In this document: positions 32,825-46,120 of the stretch, in pieces
How the letters are laid out: every line of letters begins with the position of its first letter
Position numbering within the stretch: the first letter of the stretch is position 1
NCBI RefSeq assembly: GCF_901709675.1
Contig: NC_051090.1
Span: 9,934,842 to 9,998,841 of the forward strand
Origin: Syngnathus acus
Lineage: Eukaryota > Chordata > Actinopteri > Syngnathiformes > Syngnathidae
Length of the DNA: 64,000 nt
Direction of reading: 5' to 3'
Translations under genes and position numbers: made by a program
The notes under the pieces: generated by a model
What the model was told of the DNA's origin: nothing
Seen by the model: only the letters and a program-made list of their open reading frames with translations
Databases searched by the model: none

Positions 32825-35567
32825 ATGCAAAGACAGATGCCTCATTGTCTGTCTGCTTGACCTTGGGCAGCGGGCCGCCAGGCTCTGGCTCGGTGTCGCA
32901 GACTTTGCAAACATATTAGTGTAACGTTTGCATAAAATGATAAATAAACAGGTGTGTTTACCTGGCGGAGGTGGCGGGGGGGGTCGTGTGAGAGCAACTA
33001 CTGTGGCGTCAGAGTGATATGTACGTGTTTGCCTAAAGCGTTGGGTTACGGGTCAGGCCGTCACTTTTATTACCACGTTGTCAGACGCCTTCAAGAAAAG
33101 AATAAAATCATCGTAGGTTTTTAAGAATACGGTCAAAAAAATGTCATCAGCTGGGTCGGACGTGGTGGCGGTTGGGGAATCGTTTTGAGAGTGCAACGGT
33201 GATTTACAAGCTCCTGGGCCAGTGTGGCCGGCCGGCCAATTTGCAGGTGTCAAGCGCCAGTGCGACTTGAACTCAAGCTGCTCAATGGCCCCATTATGAA
33301 CCCAACACCCCGCCCCCACCCCAAAAAAAACCGCGTGAATAACTGGAAGTGACACCCTTTAAATGCTTCAATTGTGACTTGCCTGGAACGTGTGCTTGCC
33401 GTGCTCCACATTGTCATCTGTTAGTCGAACCTGCCGAGGTCAGTGGGAGGGGAACCTGTTGGGACAAACAAGTTCTTACATTGCAGGAAAAGTCAGAACA
33501 TGTTTTATAATAGCAAGCCTTATTTTTTTTTAATCATTATCTTTTTTTTAATTTTTCTACGTCGCTGCTCTCGATGAACGATGATCTAACAAATTTCCAT
33601 TTTTTTATATGACTTCTTTTTAGTGGAATCATCTTTTTTTTCCCCCCAAAATCTAATTTAATTTATACCGAAAACATTTTTCCTCAAACGAATCATAGAA
33701 TCTTTTCCCAATATGACTTATAAATTCCATTACTTTATCTAATTTTTAAAAAGGATATAATTTTTTTAATCTCATGAATGTCAAATTATTCTGATATGTA
33801 CCACTTTTCTTTCTCAACAGTAATAAACTCCCCAGCCCTAGGGGTGTCATCATGGACTTGACAATTTTACGCACAGGCGTAAAATGTAATTGATGCCTTT
33901 CCTCGCTGATGTCATCAGATTATTGCGGTAGGGGGTTGATGACGACACACATTTTTTCAATTAGGTCCAGCGTGTAACAAAGCCGTTGCGAACACGCGTC
34001 CCTTAAACATCACACATGTGCTCTATACGTGTTTGCGTGTGTGTGATTGCTTCCAGGAGGTGGTAATAACCAGAGACAGATGACGTCACGCTAATAAAGA
34101 CGTTCAGACATACGGGAACGTGCCGACGTCGTTGCCGCTGACGACAAGTGACAGGCGCCCGTTGCATTAGCCACCAATCAGCCAATTAGCATCCGAGGCT
34201 AAAAGTCATATGTCAACAATGGGGGAACTTCATGGAAGGGGGGGGTGGGGGTGGCCCTGACCCTGACGGACACCAAAGGTCAGGGTTCAAGCAGGACCAT
34301 TATCGACCCTGCAAAAGTGGCAGAACGAGATGGTGTGCTTCGGTGTGTGTGTAGGGGCAAGTAGGTCAGTGCCCCACTGCCTCCAACAGATGGCACAGTT
34401 AGACCGAAGCTTCTCACGCGGAAAATGCAAACAGTAAATAAGTAAAACGCTTTACACCACCAAAATGCTCTCAGGCCCAACACTGGAAGACACTCACAGC
34501 ATAACTGAAATGCTCTCACACACATGAGTAAAAAACAATATGATGCGTGTTTGCTCAACGTTATTTATGGAGCATGTTTAAAACAACAAAACGCTTTTGA
34601 GACAACAAGCTTGAGTTCCTGTTATTCGGCAGAGTAGTGTGACAGTTCGACACACACACACACACACACACACATGGTGAGGCACACAAAGACACACAAA
34701 AGCTGTTGACGGGTTTGTGCGGGTTTGTGCGTGTGTGTAATGAGGCGGCCTCTGGGGCCACGTTTAATTGTTTAGTCATCGTCTCCATGCTCAGTTTGTC
34801 ACAGTCAATAAAGCCACATTAGACCAGACTATAAGGGGAGTGGGCTTTGTTTTTTTTGGGGGGGCGGGCACCCTTCGCACGGGGGCCAATTTAAAGCATC
34901 CCGCCTGAGTCTTCTTTGACTTTCTTAAGAGCAGACTAAAGGGATGTTCGATATCACTTTTTTTATAAGACAATTATGACAATTTTGTAGTTACAAACCT
35001 TGCATGGTCTGCTGCATTTCATCAAGCTATTTAGACACAGTGTGGCGCTAGCTTATCTTTTAGCTCCGATGCTAATGCTATCCTTGCGACTAATGTGCAG
35101 GACAACAAGCAACAAAGATTTTATTAGGCTCACATGACTGATGAAAGCGCTTTTTACATGCATGAGTGCAGCACCTGATTGGCCGGAGCGTTTTGTCCTA
35201 AACGCCTGTCACTGATAACTGTGACTGAGCGCAATGACTGGCGTGACCGTAGCCAAAACATGTCACAGAGCGCACGATGGCCTCGGAGATAAGATGCGCA
35301 CGCCTCCCTCCTTTTCGTCTGGGCCTCGACCCTAAGCGGCGCACCCTCACTCAGCATCTGCGGACCACCAAGCGAGAGTCTATCTGACCTCGGCCTGACC
35401 TGCCCCACCTCGCTGTCGTCAACTCTGACACGCGAACACTCTGACGGTCCAACAGGATAAAACCAGCTCATCCAAAGCATTTTTTCAGCCACAGTTTTCA
35501 AATTAATTTCAGCCTAAATTTAAAAATTATATTTAAACAACAAAAAAAGTGTAATTGCACAGCCACT

Positions 35568-35581
35568 CCAGTAGATGGCAG
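35568..35581 (+). promoter_or_regulatory. CTCF-like motif
   Basis: CCAGTAGATGGCAG fits the AGATGGC class of CTCF core with a CC four to five bases upstream. Binding is inferred only. Confidence 0.35.
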
Positions 35582-38500
35582 TGGAACTCTCATTGTCAGA
35601 CGATCAAATAAACCAGCTGCATTTGCCGAGTCATTATCATTACACCATCAAGGAGAAGGAGATATTTTCAACACTTTAGATTCATCAATAATTTGAAAAA
35701 AAAAATGCTAGACCGAGCCGACCGAGTGCAGGATGACTGAAAATCAATCATCGCTTTCCCGTAGGCCCCAAAATTGTAAAAGATGACGCCTGGTCAGCCC
35801 AGTTTAATAGTGGCACTTTGAGAAAATATGGCGTGAAATGCAGCTAAGTGTGGTCATATAACACGGGTGTTTTACGGCACCGTCAGGAGCGATGGCGCTC
35901 GGGGACCTTCGGTGTCCGAGACAACGTGCGGTGGAAGGCTGACCTTGCTCCGTGTGTGATGGGGAGGGGACGTTTGCGGTCCGTCCGGGGATCGTAAATT
36001 TGCTCAGATTTACAACAATGGCCAGTGAGTCGTTCGGGAAACACTTTCAGACTTTTTGTACACACGAGAAAGGTTTGTGCATAAATGCTCAAAAGCTGAA
36101 GTGTTTAGCTTCCCAGGTGGTTATGAGGCAAAGTGACGACGGCAAGCCGTGTTTTGGTTTATTGGCTTGTTGATTTCAGCCACCTGCAGACGGCCTGGCG
36201 GCGCGTTCAAGGACCTCGCCATCATTCTCCAACACAGATCAACATAAAGCATCAGCAGTGACATGTGACCTCGCCAACCCGCTCACAACCTGTCTGATGA
36301 GACATTTAGGAAAAAAAAGATTAAGAACATTTGCTCGTGACCTGCATATCACCCTGTGGTGATTTGAATAAACCCTTAATATTGGTGAAATTAACGAGCG
36401 AGAATTTAAAAGCTCTTTTGTGCAGATGAAATATTCTAATCTCTCTCAAGTATAAGAAGACAGGCATGTTAAACTCAATCTTAGCTCCAATAATGACAAT
36501 GCCTCTTTGGAATTAAACGGCCTGCAGGTTTGGAGAACCTGTTCCATTTTGGTGAGGTTTATCACCGCAGAGGTTTTCGACTTTTCATACAAAGCCGCTC
36601 TGAGTTACTTCAGGGGGTTACGTGAGTTACTTTTTCCACTATTTTGTTTGGTAGTCACTCTGTTCATGGACGACCTAATTCTTGATTCATACCGCAAACT
36701 GTTTGTTGTGAATCAGTCAATTATCTCAGAAAGTAACTTTGGATACTTAGTTACTTTTTCATACATACCTTGCGGGTCAAGATTTGAGTTATGACCAAGT
36801 GTAAGATGCCACAAAGTCAAAACAAAATGGACATGGGCAAAATACTAGCTCAAAATATTTTTCTCTAAAAATTCCGGGAAATATGCAACGTTTTTCTTAC
36901 TGGCAAGGAGCTGCAGTAGGCCACAGCTCACGACCAGAATCTCACATGCCGACAGCGGGCCAAACGTTCCCAAGAGAAGCTCCCTCACTTGAACGGGAAA
37001 TTTGTCAATTTGGGAAATGTAACATAGAGTTCCCGGGGGTGGTGGGGGGGGGGGGGGGGCGTAACCGAAAGAGGTCAAAGGTTTTTTTGTGCGCGGCGGT
37101 GAATGGAGGCGCGATGAAGACAGAGCTGCATTTAAGGGGCCCACAAAGCCCGACGCCTGGAAATAAACAGCTCCCGCGTCCCGTCTCCTTTTGGGGCCGA
37201 TGGAGTCCATCAAAGAAGATGGTAATGTCGCCACTCAATACGAGCAGACTGAAAGAATGTCACATAATCAACACGGCCCAGGAAAAAACAGACATAAATT
37301 GAGCTTTAAATATTTGTAACCCCAGTTACAGCTTTTAATCATGAGTGGCGTTGCCATGCGGGGCCCCTCCCGCTTTGTGTCATTATTTGCAGGGGCTTGT
37401 GGGTTAATAAGCTGTGTAGTGAAAGTGTGAATCAATAATGGCGTCTGCGGGACAGTGGGAAGCGCGTCGGAGCGTGAAGTCGCAGCCAGCTCGCTTCCTG
37501 CATGGTCAGGTGGTCGACGGGGGCCGCCGGAGCTCCACACCCTCCAACCGCCAAATATGCACATGAGAAACATCAAAAAAGAAATTCAACATTTCGGTTG
37601 AGGCCGGACTCATCCATCACTAGCCCAAAGCTACGCGTGTGCCAGGTGGGGGGTGCTGTTTGATGTGGAGGGGTCAAAAAGGCACCTTTCCTTTGTTTCT
37701 AAGTTTGTACAAACAATGATGAATGGAGGTGTTCCTAATATTTTGGTAGGGGTTATTTGGGGGTAGACCAAACATCAACCCTGAAATCGGTCTCCTCCAC
37801 CTTGACACTATCACACGTTCTCGGGCCAATTCGCAGCTGGATATTTTTGGCTTCACCTCTTCACCCTGCGCTTCATTTGTCTACGCCCCCTGGGGGACGG
37901 AGGGCGCAATCATTCATCCCACCAATGCAAAAAAAAAAAAAAAAAAAAACTGGACTGGATTTAGTTGTCCTGCGTGACGCGTTTGACGGGCGCCGTCAGG
38001 AAGGCTCGCAACGGCGTTGCCGCCTTTTTGTCTCCCCCGTGTTTTCTCTGCTGTCAGGAGGGAAGTGTGATAAAGTTGCCGATTGTTTTACGCCGGGGGT
38101 TACGGGAAGGTCAGATCCGAAATCAATGAGGAAGCGGCTCGGCTCTCCGCTCTATTTCTGCCGAGCGAGAGGGAAAGAGAACGAGGTGGCCTATGATATC
38201 GGAAACGGGCAGGGATCGTTAAGGTGACAGATGGAGGAAGGATGAGAGGCGTGTGAAATGTGAAACACAAAAAGCTTGGAATGGAAACACGGTGGCGCTG
38301 ATAAGCATAATTTTATCTGCCATTGGAAACAATGTTAGTATCAGTTCATATTTTAAAATAGTATAATTAAGATTTTTTTTTTTTGCCAATAGCTTCTGGC
38401 AACATTGACTATGTAAACATGCTAGCCCTCAGCTAATGCTAATGGTCCTAATGGTCACATTAGAAAACATTTGTGCTATATTATTGCTTTACGTAGCTAC

Positions 38501-41500
38501 GTTAGCAGAAAAGAATTCCAATCATCCCCATTTATGACGTCATTGGGAAAAGACCAATATTAGCCTCCATTCTGCTTTGTTAGAATTTCACGAGTTCGGT
38601 GCGTACACGATTTCTCAGGCTAAAGAATTTATTTTCTCATGTAACCATTTTGAGAATGCTGCTAGCATAACTCCTTTAAGTCCACGCATTCTGCTTAGCA
38701 TCAAATAAATGAGCTTACATCGAGCTCGGTACTATACGTCCTCGGTGGTACCACTTAACACTTTCTTTATTCGTGTCCCTAAAGTGTACGTAACTGTATT
38801 TATGGCCGTGTGCCAAGATGAAGTTTGAGCCTCCCTGAGCTGTTGTTTTCAGAGACGTTTTATGTCCTCCCGGAGAGCCGTGAAGTCGGACCCGACCCGA
38901 CTCAACTGCGCTCGTAAATGCCACTCCGTGTCTACATCGGTCCGAGAGGGGAAAAAAAGACCCGATCACAAAGTCATCATGAGTTCAGTTAAGGAGCGCC
39001 AAGGGCCTTTGGTGGAAGTACTCGCGTGCTTAGAGTACCAGGAGGCGTTTATTGAGGGACCTACTCAAAGTTCCTTTCCATACAGAAAGAAGTAGGACGG
39101 CTGTGTTTATTTCCGATGACTCGGCGGCGGTGTCTGTCTTAGCGGGAATTACCTAACTGACGATTTGGGTCACAACATGTATTTTAGGGGATGGTGTTTA
39201 TTTGAGGGAAGTGTTTAATGGAGACAATTTTTTTTTCTTGGTCAGAAATTTTGATCCATCTCAGGGTGGCAATTGGATCTGCATCTGCTTGAGGGATTTG
39301 TTGATTCCTGCTAAGCACATAATTTTAGAATGTTGTTTGTTTTCTTGGCACTACGAACGAACACTGCCAATCTGCAGATGAACGATTGGGCGCAACGCAC
39401 CATTCAAGCGTTTGAAGTGGAACTGGCTTGCGGCGAGCGCAGGCAGCCGATTGGCCTAAGCAAAACATCAATTACTCCAGATTATTGTCGGAGGCCTTCT
39501 TTGGTTTTGGCTGGTGAACACGCGATGTGTTTAGTGCGCTCTGACAGGGTCCAGATCGCCGTAGAATCCGCCGGGAGATTGACGCCGCTCCCAGTGAACT
39601 TGGGGATATCCGTGTCCTTGGCGCTGCATCATTTTTTTTGGGGGGGGGTAATCGCTTCCCCCCGCCGCTTGTTAAACACATTTCATGAGAGGCCTGTGGG
39701 ATGCCGTGTCATTGCCTGCATCTGTTGCAGGGCGTATCTCATTCTTGTTGATGATTACCAAAAAGCGACGCAAATGTTTTTGTGGCGTGAAACGCGTTCA
39801 AAGCGACTTGTCCTCACGGAGACGCAACAAGGACCACACGAGACTTGATGGATATCAAAGAGCCATGTTCATTTTCTGAAATATTGTAGCCCTGAGTCCA
39901 AAAAGTCAAATCGGGGCATGTTAGCGTGATTCAAATGTTTATTTGTGACAAGTAAACTGTTGCCAGCCCAAAACCGCAAAAATGTTTTGCACATTCTTAC
40001 ATGGTGTGGAAGGTTTTATAAAATTTTACACCATAAAGGCCTTAACATCTAATAATTTAATTACTCAAAGGCCTTCAAAGTAATTTTTATTTAATGTATA
40101 TTTAAGGGAGACTTATATTTGTCACAAGTGAATGATGCCCTGAAATAATTGAAGCATGGCATCCATTTTAGAGAGGAATAGATTTTAAATATTTTATTTT
40201 TATTTGCCTTGAGTGGATGATGCAACGGGCAGATAATTGAGGTATGTTTTGGAGTTGTTGTTTTTTTTCTGTATTACTTTGTAATTGACAGATAATGGCA
40301 AATAATTGGAGCATGTGCTAGAAAGGAATTTTATTATTTTAATTTTTACATTATTTTTTATACATATTTTTTCTTTTTATTTCATTTCATTGTATCATCT
40401 TATTTTTCTTCAGTGGAGTATGGTATCTATTTTATGTTAAATTTGGCCTTTTCCAGTGGCCCTTCATCGAGACAAACTTGGCCTAGATTTTATTTATTAT
40501 GTTGATTATAAAGAATATCATCCACAAAATGGCTGCGCTCTCAACCCAAATCCGTGAAAGCATTCAACCCAGATTAGCATACATTTCAGGGATTATTCCC
40601 ATTTTGGGAATTTAGAGTGATATGTGTTAAAAGTTCAGCGCGGTCATGATTTCTTTAAGAGGGCTGTCTAATACGCCTGAAATAAGTTTTTGTTAGATAT
40701 CATTTGTCAAAAGTTGGTTTCTGTAAGGCAAGTGATCCCCAAAATAACCTCTGACCTCTTTTCTGGGAAGGACTTTCAAGGGTTGGGTGAAAGCACTATT
40801 TGATGAAATGAAGAATTCTTTGACTTGTTTTGTTTTGCAAGTTTTGCAAATGCAACATTAGGTAGTCGCTCACTTGCTATTTTAATCGGTATTCAACGAA
40901 GCATTTCTTTGTCACTGTTTGCAAGAGAACGCTAGCTAGCTTGAGCAAGCTTTTTTTTTTTCATTCATCGATCTAATTGACAGTAAAGAACCTGCGCACA
41001 CGCCAGCGCTCTGGAGGAACCCGTAAGCGTCCGTGCCGTTTGGGATGTTTGTCGGAGTTACTGCTGGGCCGTGTTCCCAGAAATAACAAAAGCTTCCCTT
41101 CTTGGAAGATGGCAAGAACGGCACCAGATGCGCGCACGTGAGAGATGGCGGCTTTGTGTTGCCAGATCGCACTTTTTACACTGCACGGCTCCCGCGGCAG
41201 CCGATGGACGGACTCTTATTAGGTCAGCTGGAAATGAGCACAATCCCCCCGGGCTGGGATTTATCCCACATCTCTTCCAATTAGCTTGCGCAGAGCTTCG
41301 GGAGATAATTGCCGCGGCGGCGGTGCTGAGACAACCTCTGCAACCGCTACATTCCCATCTCATTCCGCACTCCACGAAGGGATCAACATCCCCATCGCTC
41401 CTGCTTAATCCAGCTCCGAGCCCCCCTCTCCCCCTCCCTCTCAGAAAACCATCACATCCCGTGAGCTCGCTTCCGTTAAGTACTTACATACGCTAAGCAA

Positions 41501-44500
41501 GTTTGGTGAAGTTTTGCATGTGTTGTCATTTCATCATCTTTAACGATGGGGCGGGGAGGGATTAGCGACATTGCCTTTTTGATCCGATAATCCTCGGCTC
41601 CACTCCAAATCCCAAACTTTTTTTTTTTTATCGCCTTTCTCTGCTCAGCCACCGATGGAAAATTGACCCTTGAAAACGAGACGGGATTCAGGCAGCGGCG
41701 GGGACATGTGTTTGCCACCAAGGCCGAGGTACACAAAAACTGGACGGACTAACAATGAGATTTACTCATTGTGGCAAGAAGCTAAGACGCCGGCAGCCAT
41801 CTTGGGTCGCTAAGCGCGCCTAAATTTCTGATTTCTCTGCAAATTTGCAAATATGCAGGACATCAATGTCACAAGTTCATGGGACAAATAGTCCAATTGA
41901 ACTTGTGAATGTAGGCCGGTGCTTTTGAAAGTGTTCAGGTCGGCCAGCCGCTCGAATCAGGTGACAGGTGAGGGCGGTAATTCACAGCTCGACGAGAGAG
42001 ATGAGCCTCGGCCGGCCCGTCGCCGAGGAGATTAAACGGCTTCTACTTTGCGTGGAGATATATCGCCCGGTGGCATTAATCAGCCAGCGAGCAGTCCCAA
42101 GGTGCCGTAATTGCATCTGCGCATGAAACTGAGCTGACGGTCCTACCCACACACGCGCGCACACACACACGCACAAAAACACACATACACTGTAGCAAAC
42201 AGCATGTCTGGGAAATTCAGCACGTGATCGATGGGCGCATCCTTCACGGCACGGAGAGGAAGAAATATTTACGGCATCGTAGACGAAACATTTCCTCTCC
42301 CAAATTTGCCCTTGAACTAGAATCGCACTCGGGTAAACAACTGCCAAATGACATTTTGTTTTTCATAATGAGGCACGATTAAATCGTTTTGAAATCGATT
42401 GTGGACTCACCACCAGTCGGGGTGATGTTTGACCATGACAGCTTGCACCATCAGTTAAAATCTCATCAAGTGTTCCATTGAGGGTTAAGATGGACAAATT
42501 CAATTGATGTTTGATTACCTGAAATCGCAACAGAGCAATTAATTCAATGAAATAATTCAAAAAAGGTCGGTGCCTAAACTGTTGTCCGACTGTGCTGAAA
42601 TCTTAAAGACAGAACATTTGTGTTGGCTCACATTCCATTGTGTACCTAATGAAGTGGCTGTGGAGTGGAGGCTTCATCGTCCGGTGGATCCATGTCCCAC
42701 TTCTGCCGTGCGCGACCCCTCCCCCCCTCTCTCCATCATCCATCCCACCAGCAGCGCTCGCTCGCTCGCACGGGGCTCGTGGTCGCACACTGGAACTAAT
42801 TAACTAAACCCGAGCCCGCGCTTTATGTCGACGAGGTCTGCGAGCGGAGAGCGACAGGAACTTAATTACATGCTGCCGCAGCCCAGAATAGCCAGTGAAG
42901 GTTTCAACTGAAAAGCGCGTGTGTGCTCTTTGCAAGCCACGAGGGGGGATATTACAGTCAAGTCTTGCATTGTGGGCCTTCGCAAAGACTTGAGTGTCAG
43001 GACACCAGATTTATGTTTGTCCTCCTTTTTGGTGCATCTACAAGGACTTGACTTTAAGAGGCTTTGGAACATCACAGAAGGACCTTTGCCGCAAGTCAGG
43101 GCCTCTGCTGGCCCAAACAATCACAAGTACCAATTTTAAATCAAGACCTCTAAACGATTAACTTAATGTTTTTTTTATAAATTTGGTCAAAGGTCGTGCG
43201 CATTGACTTGGAACACTCATTTAAAACTCTAACCCTGGCTGACAATCCGTAGATTTGATCTGGGAGAGATCCGTTCTTTAGCGAGCGGCACTCATGGCGA
43301 CTTTCAGCTGTCAACACAAGAAAACCACGTGGAATTCCCCCGAGCGTGGCTAAATGATGGCCGAGCACTCACCGGTTCGTCTTTGTTGTTTCCCGGTAAA
43401 ATGACAACATGCATATTTTTATCAACTGTCTAATTACAGACTAATCATTCAAGTGGGTGTGGCCCCCGTCCCGCATCCACAATGCAGGTTTGTCGGGCAA
43501 TCCCGCAAACCGCACTTATCCACTGTCGCACGCCGCACTCTTTCGAACCCCCCCTCCCCTCCCAGACCAGGCCCGCTGTGTTCTGGCGGGGAGCAAATTG
43601 AAGGTTTAAGATCCGCCTTTTGATGGACGGCAACAAAAAACAGGACGTCGCAGCTGGCTAAGCTGCACTTTGACAAATGTATTTCTGCACTACAAAGTCC
43701 CGCCGTTGCACGCTGTCCTTCCCACGGTACCGTTCCCAAAAAAAAAAAATAGTGGGTACGGTTCAACTTGCTTTGTCCAGAAGAGCGTAAATGTTGACGC
43801 ATGACCCGGTCTGGGCTGCCCCTGTTTCCAATCGTCCAGTCCAAGGCCAAACATCATATCGCCTCATCTACTGTACTGTTTTTTTGGGAATCATTAGAAT
43901 TTAGTTGTTCATCAAATTTTCTCCGGGTTGTATCAAATTTGGAAGACATTTTCATGTTCGTGTAACTTCAAAATACCGCTTTTGGGAAAACATAGCAGGA
44001 TGTTTTTGCTCAGATTTCCTGGAGGCTTCCCCATCCATGCTTTTATTATTCTTTCTTTTCAACTTGACTTGACGGAAGACGCTCGGGTAATTAAAACCAA
44101 ACGACGCATTTGCCTCCCAGCTGCTTGCGTTTAATGAAAGCGTCCCGTTCTTCAGCTACCAAAGTTATTTGTCACCACAGAGACAAAAGCAACATTGAAT
44201 TAGCAATCAGACGTCTTAAAAAAAGAGAAACCCGACTTGTAAATGAGCGTCTGGAGTGCGACGCTGGCGGGACCACATCAAGGAGCGCCACAAGCATCCC
44301 TTTTAGGAGCTTCGGAACCAAAAACAACTCACATTTCCAAAGTTGACACTTACGGAAAACATACAAGTCAAGCGTCACCCGATATTCTGCACCCCCCGTG
44401 TCATAGGTTCCTCCAGATGGGATTTTTTTTCCGAAACCTTGCGACCTTTTGAAACGTACGCGATCCCGCCGACGCCCCCTCCCCAACTGCAAAAGTCAGA

Positions 44501-45326
44501 GACAAGCTTGTTTTTGTTGTTGAACGGCTTTCCCGCTGTTTTGACTCAGCCCATGAGCTCATTCTTTGACATAAATGAAGTCCATCGGTAAAACATGTTA
44601 AGCTACACAAAAAAAGTGTTAAGAAACACCGAGAGAAACGTGATGAATCGCAGCTGCTAGGTGAAACGGAACGTTTCGGCCAGTCGTAAGGAAGATTTTT
44701 GTTTTTCAGTTGACCCTCCTGTCATGTTCTGTACGTTGAGATAAGTTTGACCGCAACAATAGTGAGGAGCATTTCTAAAATACAGTTTCCTCAAATCGTC
44801 GGCAACACCGCGTTAGTGTCACTTTGTTCCGTGGACTGCGGCGCTTGAACTCGGACCGTGGGCCTGACCCGCGTCCCCGAGACGGGCAGAGCATATCAAC
44901 TTCAAGTTCGAGTGCAGTGGTCAAACTACTCCCAAGTAATAATGAGGCATTAGAAGAAGAGGTGACTGACTGCAACTAAGTCATTCCGCATGAAGTCAGG
45001 ACCGACACACACACACGCACACACACACACACTGGCATGGGCTGATGAGTGTCCGATGACACGAATGCGCAGCAAGGCCGCTTTAGCACTCGATCACGCG
45101 CACGCTCGGCAACGCCATAAAACACGCAGCGAGCGTCTTAGACTCGGATTTGGATCACTGTCACATGATGTCAACGCGTTCATCCCTCACCCTCAATGAG
45201 GCCATTAGGCTGCAGACCAAACACACCGAACGGGTGGCTCGCTTCCGTCGTTAGAAAGATGGACGTAAAGACATTGAAAACTGAGCGTGGATACAAGATT
45301 GTAATTTGGTCTGTTAGTTGTTTCAT

Positions 45327-45700
45327 TAGTTTGTAAGTTAGTTTGTTCATTTGTTAATTTGATCCTTTGTTAGGTCTTGAGTTCATCGGTTTACGAGACA
45401 ATCGTCTATTTGCATTTTACTCTTCAGGAATTTACAGAATCGACAGCTACTTGCAACGTAGCATAACGTCGTAGCATACCAACGTAGCATAACTTCGTAG
45501 CATGTAGTTTGTAAGTTAGTTCGTTCATTTGTTAATTTGATCATTTGTTCGGTCCTGATTTCATCATTTCACGAGTTAATCTCATCTATTTGCATTTTGC
45601 TCTTCAGGAATTTACAGAATTGACCCCTACGTAGCATACGTCGTAGCATCCCAACATAGCATAACATCGTTGCATACCAACATAGCATAACGTCGTAGCA
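45327..45700. repeat. Diverged tandem duplication, period about 178 bp, with internal GTAGCATAACG repeats
   Basis: Copy 1 (45327-45504) and copy 2 (45505-45700) share TTTGTAAGTTAGTT, TTCATTTGTTAATTTGAT, CTATTTGCATTTT and CTCTTCAGGAATTTACAGAA in the same order. Each copy ends in several units of GTAGCATAAC(G)TCGTAGCAT, which are themselves partly palindromic. No coding frame is present. Confidence 0.85.
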
Positions 45701-45768
45701 TGTCATACTATAATGTTGCGGAACATCGTAGCGTATAAATGTAGCACAATCCACGGTAACGTCAACAT

Positions 45769-46120
45769 CCATCCATCCATTTTCTGAACCGCTTAGTCCC
45801 CACGGGGGTCGCGGGAGTGCTGGAGCCTATCCCAGCCGTCATCGGGCAGTAGGCGGGGGACACCCTGAACCGGTTGCCAGCCGATCGCAGGGCACACAGA
45901 GACAAACAACCATTTGCACTCGCACCCACACCTAGGGACAATTTGGAGTCTTCAATCGGCCTACCAAGCATGTTTTTGGGATGTGGGAGGAAACCGGAGT
46001 GCCCGGAGAAAACCCACGCGGGCCCGGGGAGAACATGCAAACTCCGCACAGGGAGGGCCGGAGGTGGAATCGAACCCGCACCCTCCTAACTGTGAGGCGG
46101 ACGTGCTACCCAGTGCCGCC
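45769..46120 (-). mobile_element. tRNA-headed SINE with exact 14-bp target duplication
   Basis: Read on the minus strand, the element starts GGCGGCACTGGGTAGCACGT, a tRNA-like A-box region, and has the B-box GGTTCGATTCC. Next comes a central region with GAGTTTGCATGTTCTCCCCG, then a tail ending in AATGGATGGATGGATG. The direct repeat GGTAACGTCAACAT flanks it at 45755-45768 and 46121-46134 without mismatch, which fixes both ends. This abundant fish family may be V-SINE/Mermaid-like; the name is uncertain. Exact flanks suggest a fairly young insertion. Confidence 0.88.

Noticed and set aside
35154-35501. 115-codon minus-strand frame
   Set aside because: Arg/Ser-rich composition without a known motif; no transcript features.
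39330-39848. 172-codon plus-strand frame
   Set aside because: No domain match; runs through a T8G9 tract; more likely non-coding.
46060-46120. tRNA-like A and B boxes
   Set aside because: They are the head of the SINE at 45769-46120, not a free tRNA gene; the acceptor and anticodon arms do not fold convincingly.
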